DNA of 7,078 nt from an uncultured Acidobacteriaceae bacterium. GTDB taxonomy: Bacteria > Acidobacteriota > Terriglobia > Terriglobales > Acidobacteriaceae. The stretch lies in NCBI GenBank assembly GCA_903842845.1, contig CAIMNN010000197.1:1-7078 (forward strand), written 5' to 3'. The position numbers were made by a program, and so were the translations under genes. The notes beneath the pieces are model-generated. The model made no database searches. It was not told the origin of the DNA and saw only the letters and a list, made by a program, of their open reading frames with translations. Below are positions 1-6,090 of the stretch, in pieces (the first letter of the stretch is position 1; each line of letters starts with the position of its first letter).

Positions 1-719
1 CCGTACTTGTTGATTATGTCCTGCAAATCCTTCGGCACCGACGAGCTGCCGTGCATCACAAGGTGCGTCTTCGGCAGTTGCTTGTGGATCGCTATCAGCA
101 CATCCATCTTCAGCACTGAGCCATCCGGCTTCTTCGTAAACTTGTATGCGCCGTGGCTCGTGCCAATCGCAATCGCCAACGCGTCCACGCCCGTGCGCTC
201 GGCAAACTCAACCGCCTGGTCCGGGTCCGTGATGTGGTCAAGCCCCGAGCCGCCTGCGCCGTGGCCGTCTTCAACACCGCCCAGCACGCCAATCTCGCCT
301 TCTACCGTGATGCCGCGCTCGTGCGCATAATCCACCACGCGACGCGTCACTTCAACGTTCTCTTCAAATGTCGATGGCGTCTTGCCGTCGTCCTTCAAGC
401 TGCCGTCCATCATCACTGAGGTAAAGCCCAGCTCGATCGCGCTCTTGCAGGTCTCAAAGCTGTTGCCGTGGTCCTGGTGCATCGCTATCGGAATCTCCGG
501 GTACAGCTCGGCCGCCGCAAGCATCAGGTGGTAGAGGTAGCGGTCCTGCGCAAACTGACGCGCGCCGCGGCTCGCCTGGATGATGACCGGCGAATTGGTT
601 TCCTTGGCGGCTTCCATGATCGCCTGGATCTGTTCCATGTCGTTCACGTTGAAGGCGCCGACGCCATAACCGCCCTTGGCTGCTTCGTCCAGCAATTGGC
701 GCATTGATACGAGTGGCAT
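1..719 (-). CDS. fba: Class II fructose-bisphosphate aldolase, 3' end cut by window edge
   Basis: This zinc-dependent cytosolic aldolase interconverts fructose 1,6-bisphosphate with dihydroxyacetone phosphate and glyceraldehyde 3-phosphate in glycolysis and gluconeogenesis. The frame opens at ATG 719-717 and runs without a stop to the window edge, giving 239 complete codons. Family members of this type (the CbbA or Calvin-cycle-like subtype) have roughly 340-360 residues, so about a third is missing at the C-terminus. Visible motifs are GAFNVND (21-27), HQDHG (81-85, catalytic Asp83 and zinc ligand His84), VEGEIG (139-144), GTSHG (186-190, zinc ligand His189) and MHGSSS (222-227, zinc ligand His223). 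An AGGAG Shine-Dalgarno at 726-730 (minus strand) fixes the start. The gene lies downstream of the SDR gene in the same direction, but a 154-bp gap with its own promoter suggests separate transcription. The Calvin-subtype label reflects sequence resemblance only; no carbon-fixation genes are visible. Confidence 0.96.
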   Translation of the reverse strand, partial: MPLVSMRQLLDEAAKGGYGVGAFNVNDMEQIQAIMEAAKETNSPVIIQASRGARQFAQDRYLYHLMLAAAELYPEIPIAMHQDHGNSFETCKSAIELGFTSVMMDGSLKDDGKTPSTFEENVEVTRRVVDYAHERGITVEGEIGVLGGVEDGHGAGGSGLDHITDPDQAVEFAERTGVDALAIAIGTSHGAYKFTKKPDGSVLKMDVLIAIHKQLPKTHLVMHGSSSVPKDLQDIINKY

Positions 720-763
720 AATTCTCTCCTTTTTCCGCGCTGCCCGGCCTGACCGGAGTGCGC

Positions 764-792
764 ACCATAAGTAGAATAGCAGAGATTGACAA
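764..792 (-). promoter_or_regulatory. Predicted sigma-70 promoter of fba
   Basis: On the minus strand a TTGTCA -35 box (792-787, five of six consensus bases) is followed after exactly 17 bp by TATGGT (769-764, four of six) as the -10 box. A run of A, then CAG, then a T run lies directly upstream of the -35 box (about 795-811), which resembles an UP element. The implied leader is about 38 nt and contains the AGGAG ribosome binding site. The weak -10 box is the main reservation. Confidence 0.45.
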
Positions 793-873
793 GGGAAAAA
801 TCTGTTTTTTGCGCGAGTAAATTTCATCCACTGAATCAAAAGGGCTTGCAGTGTAGCGCATCCAGTCGCTGCC

Positions 874-1632
874 TCAATACGTCGCCCTTCCGCCGCTGAT
901 GTCAAACACCGCGCCCGTCGTAAACGAATTCTCCTCGCTCACCAGCCACGCCACCATCGAGCTCACCTCATCCACTTCCAAAAATCGCCCGCGCGGAATT
1001 TTGGCCAGCATGTAGTCGATGTGCTCCTGGCTCATCTGGTCGAAGATGCGCGTCCGCGCCGCCGCCGGAGTAATGCAGTTCACCGCAATGTTCAGGTTCG
1101 CCGTCTCCTTGCCCAGCGACTTCGTCAGCGCAATCACTCCCGCCTTCGACGCGCTGTACGCCGACGCGTTCGGGTTGCCCTCCTTGCCCGCAATCGACGC
1201 CACGTTCACAATCCGCCCATACTTCTTCTCCACCATGTGCGGCACCACCGCACGGCAGCAGTTGTACACGCCAATTAAATTGATCTCCACCACCTTCAAC
1301 CACTCCTCGTGCGGATACTCCCATAGTTTGTGATTCGGTCCCGCAATCCCCGCATTCGCCACCAATATATCGATGCCGCCGCGCAGCTCGTTCACCGCCG
1401 CCGCCGCCTCCACAATCGCCGCCGCGACCGTCACGTCCACCGCATGCGTCGAAACAGATGCCGGATACGCCAGCCTGTTCTTCGCCGCCGCCAACTCCTC
1501 CGCGTCTCTGTCCCACAGCGCAATCGTCGCCCCCGAAGCAAGCAGGCGACTGGCAACAGCAAATCCAATCCCTTGCGCTGCGCCTGTAACAATCGCGTGC
1601 CGCCCCGTCAAATTAATCTCATTCTTCTGCAT
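874..1632 (-). CDS. SDR-family NAD(P)-dependent dehydrogenase, probable sugar-acid (2-keto-3-deoxy) dehydrogenase
   Basis: This is a classical short-chain dehydrogenase/reductase of 252 residues, the family's normal length. The nucleotide-binding motif TGAAQGIG is at 16-23, NAG at 93-95, the structural Asn at 118, catalytic Ser at 146, and YSASK with Tyr159 and Lys163. Asp41 at the end of the second strand favours NAD over NADP. The C-terminus ends in SGGRATY. In the non-phosphorylative L-fucose/L-rhamnose route an SDR oxidises C4 of the 2-keto-3-deoxy acid made by the dehydratase, and the product is split by an FAH-type hydrolase. Both partners lie next door, so that role is inferred here. 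FabG-like or other alcohol dehydrogenase roles remain possible. The ATG at 1632-1630 has an AAGGGAG ribosome site that overlaps the TAA stop of the upstream dehydratase (12 bp between genes), so translation is probably coupled. Confidence 0.9.
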   Translation of the reverse strand: MQKNEINLTGRHAIVTGAAQGIGFAVASRLLASGATIALWDRDAEELAAAKNRLAYPASVSTHAVDVTVAAAIVEAAAAVNELRGGIDILVANAGIAGPNHKLWEYPHEEWLKVVEINLIGVYNCCRAVVPHMVEKKYGRIVNVASIAGKEGNPNASAYSASKAGVIALTKSLGKETANLNIAVNCITPAAARTRIFDQMSQEHIDYMLAKIPRGRFLEVDEVSSMVAWLVSEENSFTTGAVFDISGGRATY

Positions 1633-1644
1633 CGCAACACTCCC

Positions 1645-2763
1645 TTAGCAAACCCGCAGCTTGTTCACAGTCTCTTCCACCAGTTCCACGCCCAACCCCG
1701 GCGTATCAGGCATCGTCAGCATCCCATCCTCAAACACAAAATCCTGCCGCGTCAAAACATCGCGCAGCGCCGTGTTCGTCTGCGCAACATACTCGCATAT
1801 CAGCGCATTGGGTATCGCGTTCAGCCAGTGCAGCGCCGCCGCAACGTTAATGTAAGTCGTAAAGCCGTGGTTCGCCACAGGCAGCCCGCGGTCCCATGCG
1901 AGCGACGCAATCTTCATCGCCTCGGTAAATCCTCCGCACCGCGCCAGATCCACCTGCACAATGTCTATCTTGCCCTTGTCCATCAGCTCCAGATAGCTCA
2001 ACCGCGAGCTTTCTTCTTCACCCGCGGCAATCCGGACCTCCGTCGCCTCGCACAATCTGCGATAGCCCTCGTAGTTATCCGGATGCAGCGGCTCCTCGAG
2101 CCAGAAAATGTTGTACTCGCTGAACTGCCGCGCCCGCTGTATCGCCGTCTTCGCGTCGTACACCAGCCCCGCGTCTATCATCAGGTCGCAATCGTCGCCC
2201 AGCCCCTCACGCGCCGCACTCACCAGCGCAATGTCCTTCTTCTCGCTCTCGCCCAGCGGTTGCCAGCCGAACTTCACCGCATTAAATCCAAGGTCACGGA
2301 AGCGCATCCCCAACTCGCGCGTCTTCTCCGGTGTCGGCCCAAACAAGTTGCTCGCATAGCAACGTATCTTCTTGTGAAACCCGCCGCCCAGCAGCTTCCA
2401 CACCGGCATCCCCAGCGCCTTGCCCTTGATGTCCCACAGCGCCATGTCGATCCCACTCATCGCATGGATCGCAATCCCGCGCCGCCCCGAGTAAATATTC
2501 GCCTCGTACATCTTGTACCAAAGCCGCTCTATCTCGAACGGGTCCTCGCCTACGATCAGCGCGCCCAACCCCGACGTAATCGTGTGCGAGAACGGCCCAT
2601 CGATCGCACCCTTCGCCGCCAGCGGGCTCGAGTCAACCTCACCAATCCCCGTTATCCCCGCGTCCGTGCTGATGCGCACGATCAACACATCCTGCCCGCT
2701 GTCGCACTGTTCCTTGACCTCGGGCAGACGCAGGTAAAGCGCTTCGACCTTGGTTATCTTCAT
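1645..2763 (-). CDS. Mandelate racemase/muconate lactonizing enzyme family protein, probable acid-sugar dehydratase
   Basis: This enolase-superfamily protein of 372 residues has an N-terminal capping domain (about 1-125) and a C-terminal barrel. Magnesium ligands are Asp197 (MIDAG), Glu223 (WLEEP) and Glu249 (AAGEE). The general-base dyad is His299 (ANHGF) with Asp272 (QVDLARCGG), and Glu324 (CEY) follows. The Asp-to-His spacing of 27 equals that of mandelate racemase, so this is the MR subgroup, many of whose members dehydrate sugar acids to 2-keto-3-deoxy acids. At the strand-2 position the usual KxK is K164-F-G, so the second lysine is absent. An upstream in-frame ATG at 2784 would add seven residues but has no ribosome site. 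The ATG at 2763 has GGGGAG seven bases ahead and starts with the usual MKITKVEA, so I chose it. The gene leads an operon with the SDR. The substrate is not readable; L-rhamnonate- or L-fuconate-like acids are guesses from context. Confidence 0.92.
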   Translation of the reverse strand: MKITKVEALYLRLPEVKEQCDSGQDVLIVRISTDAGITGIGEVDSSPLAAKGAIDGPFSHTITSGLGALIVGEDPFEIERLWYKMYEANIYSGRRGIAIHAMSGIDMALWDIKGKALGMPVWKLLGGGFHKKIRCYASNLFGPTPEKTRELGMRFRDLGFNAVKFGWQPLGESEKKDIALVSAAREGLGDDCDLMIDAGLVYDAKTAIQRARQFSEYNIFWLEEPLHPDNYEGYRRLCEATEVRIAAGEEESSRLSYLELMDKGKIDIVQVDLARCGGFTEAMKIASLAWDRGLPVANHGFTTYINVAAALHWLNAIPNALICEYVAQTNTALRDVLTRQDFVFEDGMLTMPDTPGLGVELVEETVNKLRVC

Positions 2764-2933
2764 TTGCTGGCTCCCCGTGTTCATTATTAAGGATGCGGGG
2801 GCAACTCGGACGCGTAGAATGCTCGCAGGCTTTTGCTTTATTGTTCTTTTCTTTGTTCAAGCCGCCAACGGGCGAGCCAAGGCGCGCGCAGGATTCCCCA
2901 AGCTGCTAGCCTTCCTATTGAAAGGCTACGACG
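2764..2933. promoter_or_regulatory. Divergent control region between dehydratase/SDR operon and FAH hydrolase
   Basis: This 170-bp space separates two transcription units that probably serve one pathway, so a shared operator would be expected here. A pyrimidine-rich stretch at 2831-2858 holds two copies of TTGTTC (2841-2846 and 2853-2858) exactly 12 bp apart. I could not find a convincing -35/-10 pair in either direction. The hydrolase has a weak AAAGG ribosome site at 2921-2925. Confidence 0.4.
2771..2776 (-). promoter_or_regulatory. Ribosome binding site deciding the dehydratase start
   Basis: GGGGAG on the minus strand lies seven bases before the ATG at 2763-2761. The alternative ATG at 2784-2782 is preceded only by CCTTAATA, with no purine-rich site, so translation most likely begins at 2763. 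Confidence 0.7.
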
Positions 2934-3791
2934 ATGAGACTGGTTCGATTTGATTTGCCCGGTGCGGAAAAACCCGGTGTGATGAACGCGGCAGGCGACC
3001 GCCTCGACCTCTCCGCCCACTTCGCCGACTGGAACCGCGAGTTCTTCCGCTCGAACGGCCTCGCCAAACTCGCCGAAGTTCTCGCCGCAAAGGAAAGTTA
3101 CTTGCCTCGCGTTTCGAGCTCACTCCGCTGGGCCGCCCCCGTAGCCCGTCCCGGCAAGGTCGTCTGCATCGGTCTCAACTACGCCGACCACGCCCGCGAG
3201 TCCGGCGCCGACATCCCCAAAGAACCCATCGTCTTCCTCAAAGGCACCAATACGGTCGTCGGCCCATACGACGAGGTCGAGATTCCGCGCAACAGCGAGA
3301 AGACCGATTGGGAGGTCGAACTCGGCGTCATCCTCGGCAGTGACGCACGCTATCTAAATTCCGAAGCAGAAGCCGAAGCGGCCATCGCTGGCTACGCAGT
3401 CTCCCACGACGTCTCCGAGCGTGCCTTCCAACTCGAACGCGGCGGCCAATGGACCAAAGGCAAAAGCTGCGACACCTTCAATCCGCTCGGCCCCTGGCTC
3501 GCCACCCGCGACGAGATCCCCGACCCGCTCAAACTCGAAATGCGCCTCAGCGTCAATGGCATCCAGCGGCAAAAGGGAACCACCGCGACGATGATCTTCA
3601 ACCCGAGATTTCTGGTGCACTATCTGTCGCAGTTCATGACCCTCGAAGCCGGCGATGTAATCACCACCGGAACGCCGCCGGGCGTCGGCCTCGGTATGAA
3701 GCCGCCGACTTATCTGAAGGTTGGCGATGTGGTGGAGTTGTCAGTAGACGGACTGGGCGCGCAGAAGCAGAGCTTCATCGCCGCTCGTTAA
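2934..3791 (+). CDS. Fumarylacetoacetate hydrolase (FAH) superfamily protein, probable 2,4-diketo-3-deoxy sugar acid hydrolase
   Basis: This 285-residue protein has a short N-terminal domain (about 1-65) and the FAH catalytic fold (about 70-283), the usual size for bacterial members of this branch. Motifs are GLNYADHARESG (80-91, with His86), the metal ligands Glu127 and Glu129 in WEVELG and Asp159 in SHDVSER, and WTKGKSCDTFNPLGP (173-187), followed by TTGTPPGVG (244-252). The family uses Mg or Mn to cleave C-C bonds of diketo acids, or to decarboxylate or isomerise them. Lying divergently beside a sugar-acid dehydratase and an SDR, its best role is hydrolysis of a 2,4-diketo-3-deoxy acid to pyruvate plus a hydroxy acid such as lactate, as in the L-fucose and L-rhamnose routes. 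Ureidoglycolate lyase or homoprotocatechuate-type activity are alternatives, but no matching neighbours are seen. The ATG at 2934 has a weak AAAGG site eight bases upstream. The gene ends 9 bp from the converging esterase gene. Confidence 0.92.
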   Translation: MRLVRFDLPGAEKPGVMNAAGDRLDLSAHFADWNREFFRSNGLAKLAEVLAAKESYLPRVSSSLRWAAPVARPGKVVCIGLNYADHARESGADIPKEPIVFLKGTNTVVGPYDEVEIPRNSEKTDWEVELGVILGSDARYLNSEAEAEAAIAGYAVSHDVSERAFQLERGGQWTKGKSCDTFNPLGPWLATRDEIPDPLKLEMRLSVNGIQRQKGTTATMIFNPRFLVHYLSQFMTLEAGDVITTGTPPGVGLGMKPPTYLKVGDVVELSVDGLGAQKQSFIAAR

Positions 3792-3800
3792 TAGAAAAAA

Positions 3801-4952
3801 CTACCAGCCGAGCGTGCTGCGCAGAACAGGCTCAAAATCATCGGCCATCTGCCGGTGCTCGGCGCCAGTCGGATGCGCATCACACGCGTAGCCAACATAA
3901 TGTTTCGACGCAACATAATGGACCATCGGGTCGTGCGCACCCTCCGCAGCCTGCTTCACCATCTTCGCCAGCAGCGGGTCCGTCACTATTGCGCCTTCGG
4001 TCACAATTATCTGCGCCTTCGGGTATGCAGTTCTCAGATGCGCCAAAAACTTCACATACTCGCCGACCCAGCCCGCTTCATCCAGCGGCTTCGTCTTCTC
4101 CAAATTAAAATCATTCGTCCCAACCGAAATAAAGATCGCATCCGGCTGCCAACTTACCGCGTTCCATGCAACGCGCTCCTTCGGTTCATCCATCGGCAGC
4201 GCAAGGTCCGCGATCTGCGGCACGGTCAGAACATTATCCGCCGCCGTCAGCCCACGATAATCCCGCACCAGTCCGCGCCCTCCGTAACAAACCAGTTGCG
4301 TCTCCGCATCCAGCCTGCGCCCCAGTTGCATTCCGTACGAGTGGTATGCATCATAGCGCGGACGAATCATCTCCCATCGCCCTGATGAAAAGTCCCTCTC
4401 CGGCTCCTTGCAGTTGGCATTGCCATTGACGCCTTCACCACAAGTGACCGAGTCGCCGATGAACAACAGATGCCGTGCGGATCTACTCGGCGGTGCAAGC
4501 AACTCGGTATTGTCGATGAGCTCAACGCCTTCAAATATCAATACGCCACGCCATGTTTCATTTTGTTTCCACAGCTCAAGCACATGATCTGCATCAGCGG
4601 GCTCAAGATTGACCACATAACGGTTAAGCTCATGGCCACCCAATAAAATATCCTTCAAATAATTCGAATCATGATCAAGTGATTCGTAAACAGTGTTGCC
4701 ATCCGTACCCGAAAAATGTAGCACCACACCTTTGCCGTGAAACCGCAGCCGGATGCCTGTGCCGGGATAAGCAAGTCGAATCTTGCCGGATTCTTTTATC
4801 TCTTCATAACGCCCGATGATCTGAATACGCGGGTCGTTGGCCGGAATAAATCTGCTTTTCTCTGTCTCTGCTTGTTGCGCACTCAGCCACGGAACGAATG
4901 CGACCACCTGCGTTGCAATCAACAGAGCCGCAGCTAAATACCTTCTACTCAT
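3801..4952 (-). CDS. Secreted SGNH/GDSL esterase, carbohydrate esterase family 2-like
   Basis: This exported hydrolase has 383 residues. The N-terminus MSRRYLAAALLIATQ with a hydrophobic core to about residue 23 and an LSA-QQ site near 25 looks like a Sec signal peptide cleaved by signal peptidase I; there is no lipobox. Residues about 40-150 are beta-rich and fit the jelly-roll domain of CE2 enzymes. The SGNH domain follows: FIGDSVTCGEG (164-174, nucleophile Ser168), CYGGRGLVRDY (222-232, oxyanion glycine), VGTND (277-281, Asn280) and DAHPTGAEH (358-366, His360). CE2 enzymes remove acetyl groups from xylan or mannan side chains, often with a Ser-His dyad. The substrate here is inferred from the family. 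Four cysteines (171, 181, 222, 357) lie in the catalytic domain and could form disulfides after export. The gene follows rph by 15 bp with GGAGAG ahead of its ATG, so it is probably co-transcribed with rph. Confidence 0.9.
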   Translation of the reverse strand: MSRRYLAAALLIATQVVAFVPWLSAQQAETEKSRFIPANDPRIQIIGRYEEIKESGKIRLAYPGTGIRLRFHGKGVVLHFSGTDGNTVYESLDHDSNYLKDILLGGHELNRYVVNLEPADADHVLELWKQNETWRGVLIFEGVELIDNTELLAPPSRSARHLLFIGDSVTCGEGVNGNANCKEPERDFSSGRWEMIRPRYDAYHSYGMQLGRRLDAETQLVCYGGRGLVRDYRGLTAADNVLTVPQIADLALPMDEPKERVAWNAVSWQPDAIFISVGTNDFNLEKTKPLDEAGWVGEYVKFLAHLRTAYPKAQIIVTEGAIVTDPLLAKMVKQAAEGAHDPMVHYVASKHYVGYACDAHPTGAEHRQMADDFEPVLRSTLGW

Positions 4953-4967
4953 GCGAACTCTCCAAAT

Positions 4968-5705
4968 TTATACGCACAGCACCTTTCGCTGCGCCGCAAA
5001 TATCTCCTTCAACCCCACATCGGCAAGGTCAATCAGCGAATTCAGCTGTGCGCGCGAGTACGAACCCTTCTCCGCCGTCGCCTGCGTCTCTATCAACCCG
5101 CCATCCTCGGTCATCACTACATTCATATCCACCTCGGCCTGCGAGTCCTCTTCATAACACAGGTCCAGCAACTCCGCGCCGCCCACAATCCCCACGCTCG
5201 TCGCCGCCACCAGTTGCTTCATCGGCGACTGCTTCAGCGTCCCCGCCTTCACCAGCGCATTGAGCGCAATCGCCAGCGCCACAGCCGCGCCGGTGATCGC
5301 AGCCGTCCGCGTCCCCCCATCGGCCTGTATCACGTCGCAATCCAGAATGATCGTCCGCTCGCCCAGCTCCTTCATATCAACAACCGAACGCAAACTCCGC
5401 CCTATCAGCCGCTGTATCTCATGCGTCCGCCCGCCGATCTTCCCGCGTTCGCTCTCACGCGGGCTGCGCGTAACGGTCGAGCGGGGCAGCATCGAGTACT
5501 CCGCTGTCACCCACCCGCGCCCCGAGTTCCTCAGCCAACCCGGCACCGTGGGCTCAATCGTAGCGTTGGTCAGCACGCGCGTATTGCCAAAAGCCACCAG
5601 CACCGAGCCCTCGGCGGTCGAAACATACCCCGGCGTCAGCGTTAAAGTGCGCAGTTGATTCGGCTCACGGCCGCCCGGACGAAAGATTTTTTCTTGATTG
5701 CTCAT
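4968..5705 (-). CDS. rph: Ribonuclease PH
   Basis: RNase PH is a phosphate-dependent 3'-to-5' exoribonuclease that trims tRNA 3' ends and degrades structured RNA as a cytosolic hexamer. From ATG 5705 the protein has 245 residues, against 238 in E. coli, and aligns by eye throughout. It has RPGGR (9-13), AEGSVLV (31-37), TAEYSMLPRST (67-77), GGRTHEIQRLIGRSLR (91-106, phosphate-binding Arg93), LDCDVIQADGGTRTAAITGA (121-140) and EEDSQAEVDMNVVMTEDG (185-202), with metal-site residues Asp187 and Asp193. The frame is open upstream to a TTG at 5759, but family alignment supports 5705. No Shine-Dalgarno precedes this ATG; instead a TACAAT box lies six bases ahead, suggesting a leaderless message. The usual partner, an XTP/ITP pyrophosphatase gene, is not next to it. 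A secreted esterase gene follows instead. Confidence 0.97.
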   Translation of the reverse strand: MSNQEKIFRPGGREPNQLRTLTLTPGYVSTAEGSVLVAFGNTRVLTNATIEPTVPGWLRNSGRGWVTAEYSMLPRSTVTRSPRESERGKIGGRTHEIQRLIGRSLRSVVDMKELGERTIILDCDVIQADGGTRTAAITGAAVALAIALNALVKAGTLKQSPMKQLVAATSVGIVGGAELLDLCYEEDSQAEVDMNVVMTEDGGLIETQATAEKGSYSRAQLNSLIDLADVGLKEIFAAQRKVLCV

Positions 5706-5711
5706 AGTGCG

Positions 5712-5717
5712 ATTGTA
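5712..5717 (-). promoter_or_regulatory. Predicted -10 box of rph, implying a leaderless transcript
   Basis: TACAAT on the minus strand (five of six bases of TATAAT) ends six bases before the rph ATG. By the usual -12 to -7 placement, transcription would begin at the A of that ATG. No good -35 hexamer is visible 16-18 bp upstream, and no Shine-Dalgarno lies between box and start. It may be chance. Confidence 0.4.
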
Positions 5718-5839
5718 GGCGATGCGAGGCGAACTGGCGCACTGCGGGAATACTCTCAAAGCTTTCCCAACTCCGGAGCGAACGCCAATTCGGGAATCAT
5801 TCGAAGAACCAGACCTATCTTATACACAGGCAACGAGAT

Positions 5840-5862
5840 GCATGTATCGTAGCCGCATGTAT
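5840..5862. repeat. Direct repeat pair GCATGTAT, 15-bp period
   Basis: Two identical octamers, GCATGTAT at 5840-5847 and 5855-5862, are separated by seven bases. The second abuts the TTTTCCC palindrome. They sit about 130-150 bp ahead of the predicted sigma-54 start site, where activator sites are often found. Function is inferred from position only. Confidence 0.45.
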
Positions 5863-5880
5863 TTTCCCGCAATGGGAAAA
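5862..5880. repeat. Inverted repeat, candidate enhancer-binding-protein site
   Basis: TTTTCCC (5862-5868) and GGGAAAA (5874-5880) form a perfect 7-bp inverted repeat around GCAAT. Its centre is about 122 bp upstream of the start expected from the sigma-54 promoter, a typical distance for an activator binding site. As RNA it would form a short hairpin, but it has no following T run in the plus direction, so a terminator is less likely. Confidence 0.5.
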
Positions 5881-5966
5881 AGCGGTGATTCTTCGGCTGT
5901 GCCAAAATAAACCGTTTTCAGCACAAACCTTTTCCTAATCAGGACTTTACCCAGCCCGTTCAACTT

Positions 5967-5982
5967 TGGCACGCCGCTTGCT
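5967..5982 (+). promoter_or_regulatory. Sigma-54 (RpoN) promoter for the histidine kinase operon
   Basis: The sequence TGGCACG, four bases, then TTGCT matches the sigma-54 consensus TGGCACG-N4-TTGC[A/T] at every defined base. The GG (5968-5969) and GC (5980-5981) elements are ten bases apart, as required. Transcription would start near 5993, giving a leader of about 104 nt to the kinase ATG. It points at the kinase gene and lies in a non-coding region, so it is unlikely to be chance. Such promoters need an ATP-driven enhancer-binding protein. Confidence 0.85.
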
Positions 5983-5993
5983 CTATAAAGCAC

Positions 5994-6065
5994 AGTCGAG
6001 CCCATTTGAGGAGCCGGTTGGGCGACTCAATGGAGACGCAAAGACAACGAATTCCAGTGAGTCGC
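5994..6065 (+). promoter_or_regulatory. Structured 5' leader with two mutually exclusive hairpins
   Basis: Bases 5994-6004 (AGTCGAGCCCA) can pair with 6019-6027 (TGGGCGACT), leaving a two-base bulge. Alternatively, 6022-6029 (GCGACTCA) can pair perfectly with 6058-6065 (TGAGTCGC). That stem extends past one mismatch by TGGA (6031-6034) with TCCA (6053-6056). The segment 6022-6027 is shared, so only one hairpin can form at a time. No terminator T run follows and the ribosome site is not buried by either. A protein operator built of GAGTCG-like half sites is an alternative reading. Confidence 0.4.
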
Positions 6066-6083
6066 AAAGAGAAAGCAATCGCC

Positions 6084-6090
6084 GGAGGAG
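6084..6090 (+). promoter_or_regulatory. Strong ribosome binding site of the histidine kinase
   Basis: GGAGGAG lies six bases before ATG 6097, close to ideal, and fixes the kinase start. Confidence 0.85.

Noticed and set aside
720..873. Search for a terminator after the SDR gene
   Set aside because: No GC-rich stem followed by a T run was found on the minus strand. The A6-CAG-A-T5 segment fits an UP element for the fba promoter better than a terminator.
1376..1425. GCC-rich run resembling a trinucleotide repeat
   Set aside because: It encodes an alanine-rich helix of the SDR (residues about 70-80) and is explained by coding and strand codon bias.
1330..2790. A 486-codon plus-strand open frame antisense to the dehydratase and SDR genes
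   Set aside because: It is extremely rich in Arg, His, Pro and Gln with no domain pattern. It mirrors two well-supported enzymes on the minus strand, as expected of a shadow frame in GC-biased DNA.
3449..4108. A 219-codon plus-strand frame spanning the hydrolase end and the esterase end
   Set aside because: It is out of frame with the hydrolase and antisense to the esterase, has low-complexity basic and Ser/Pro composition, and has no ribosome site.
5890..5904. A second TGGCAC on the minus strand, possibly a sigma-54 promoter facing rph
   Set aside because: The -12 element TTGC is absent at the required distance; the bases there read AAGA. It does form an 8-bp inverted repeat (GTGCCAAA / TTTGGCAC) with the real promoter, which may be chance.
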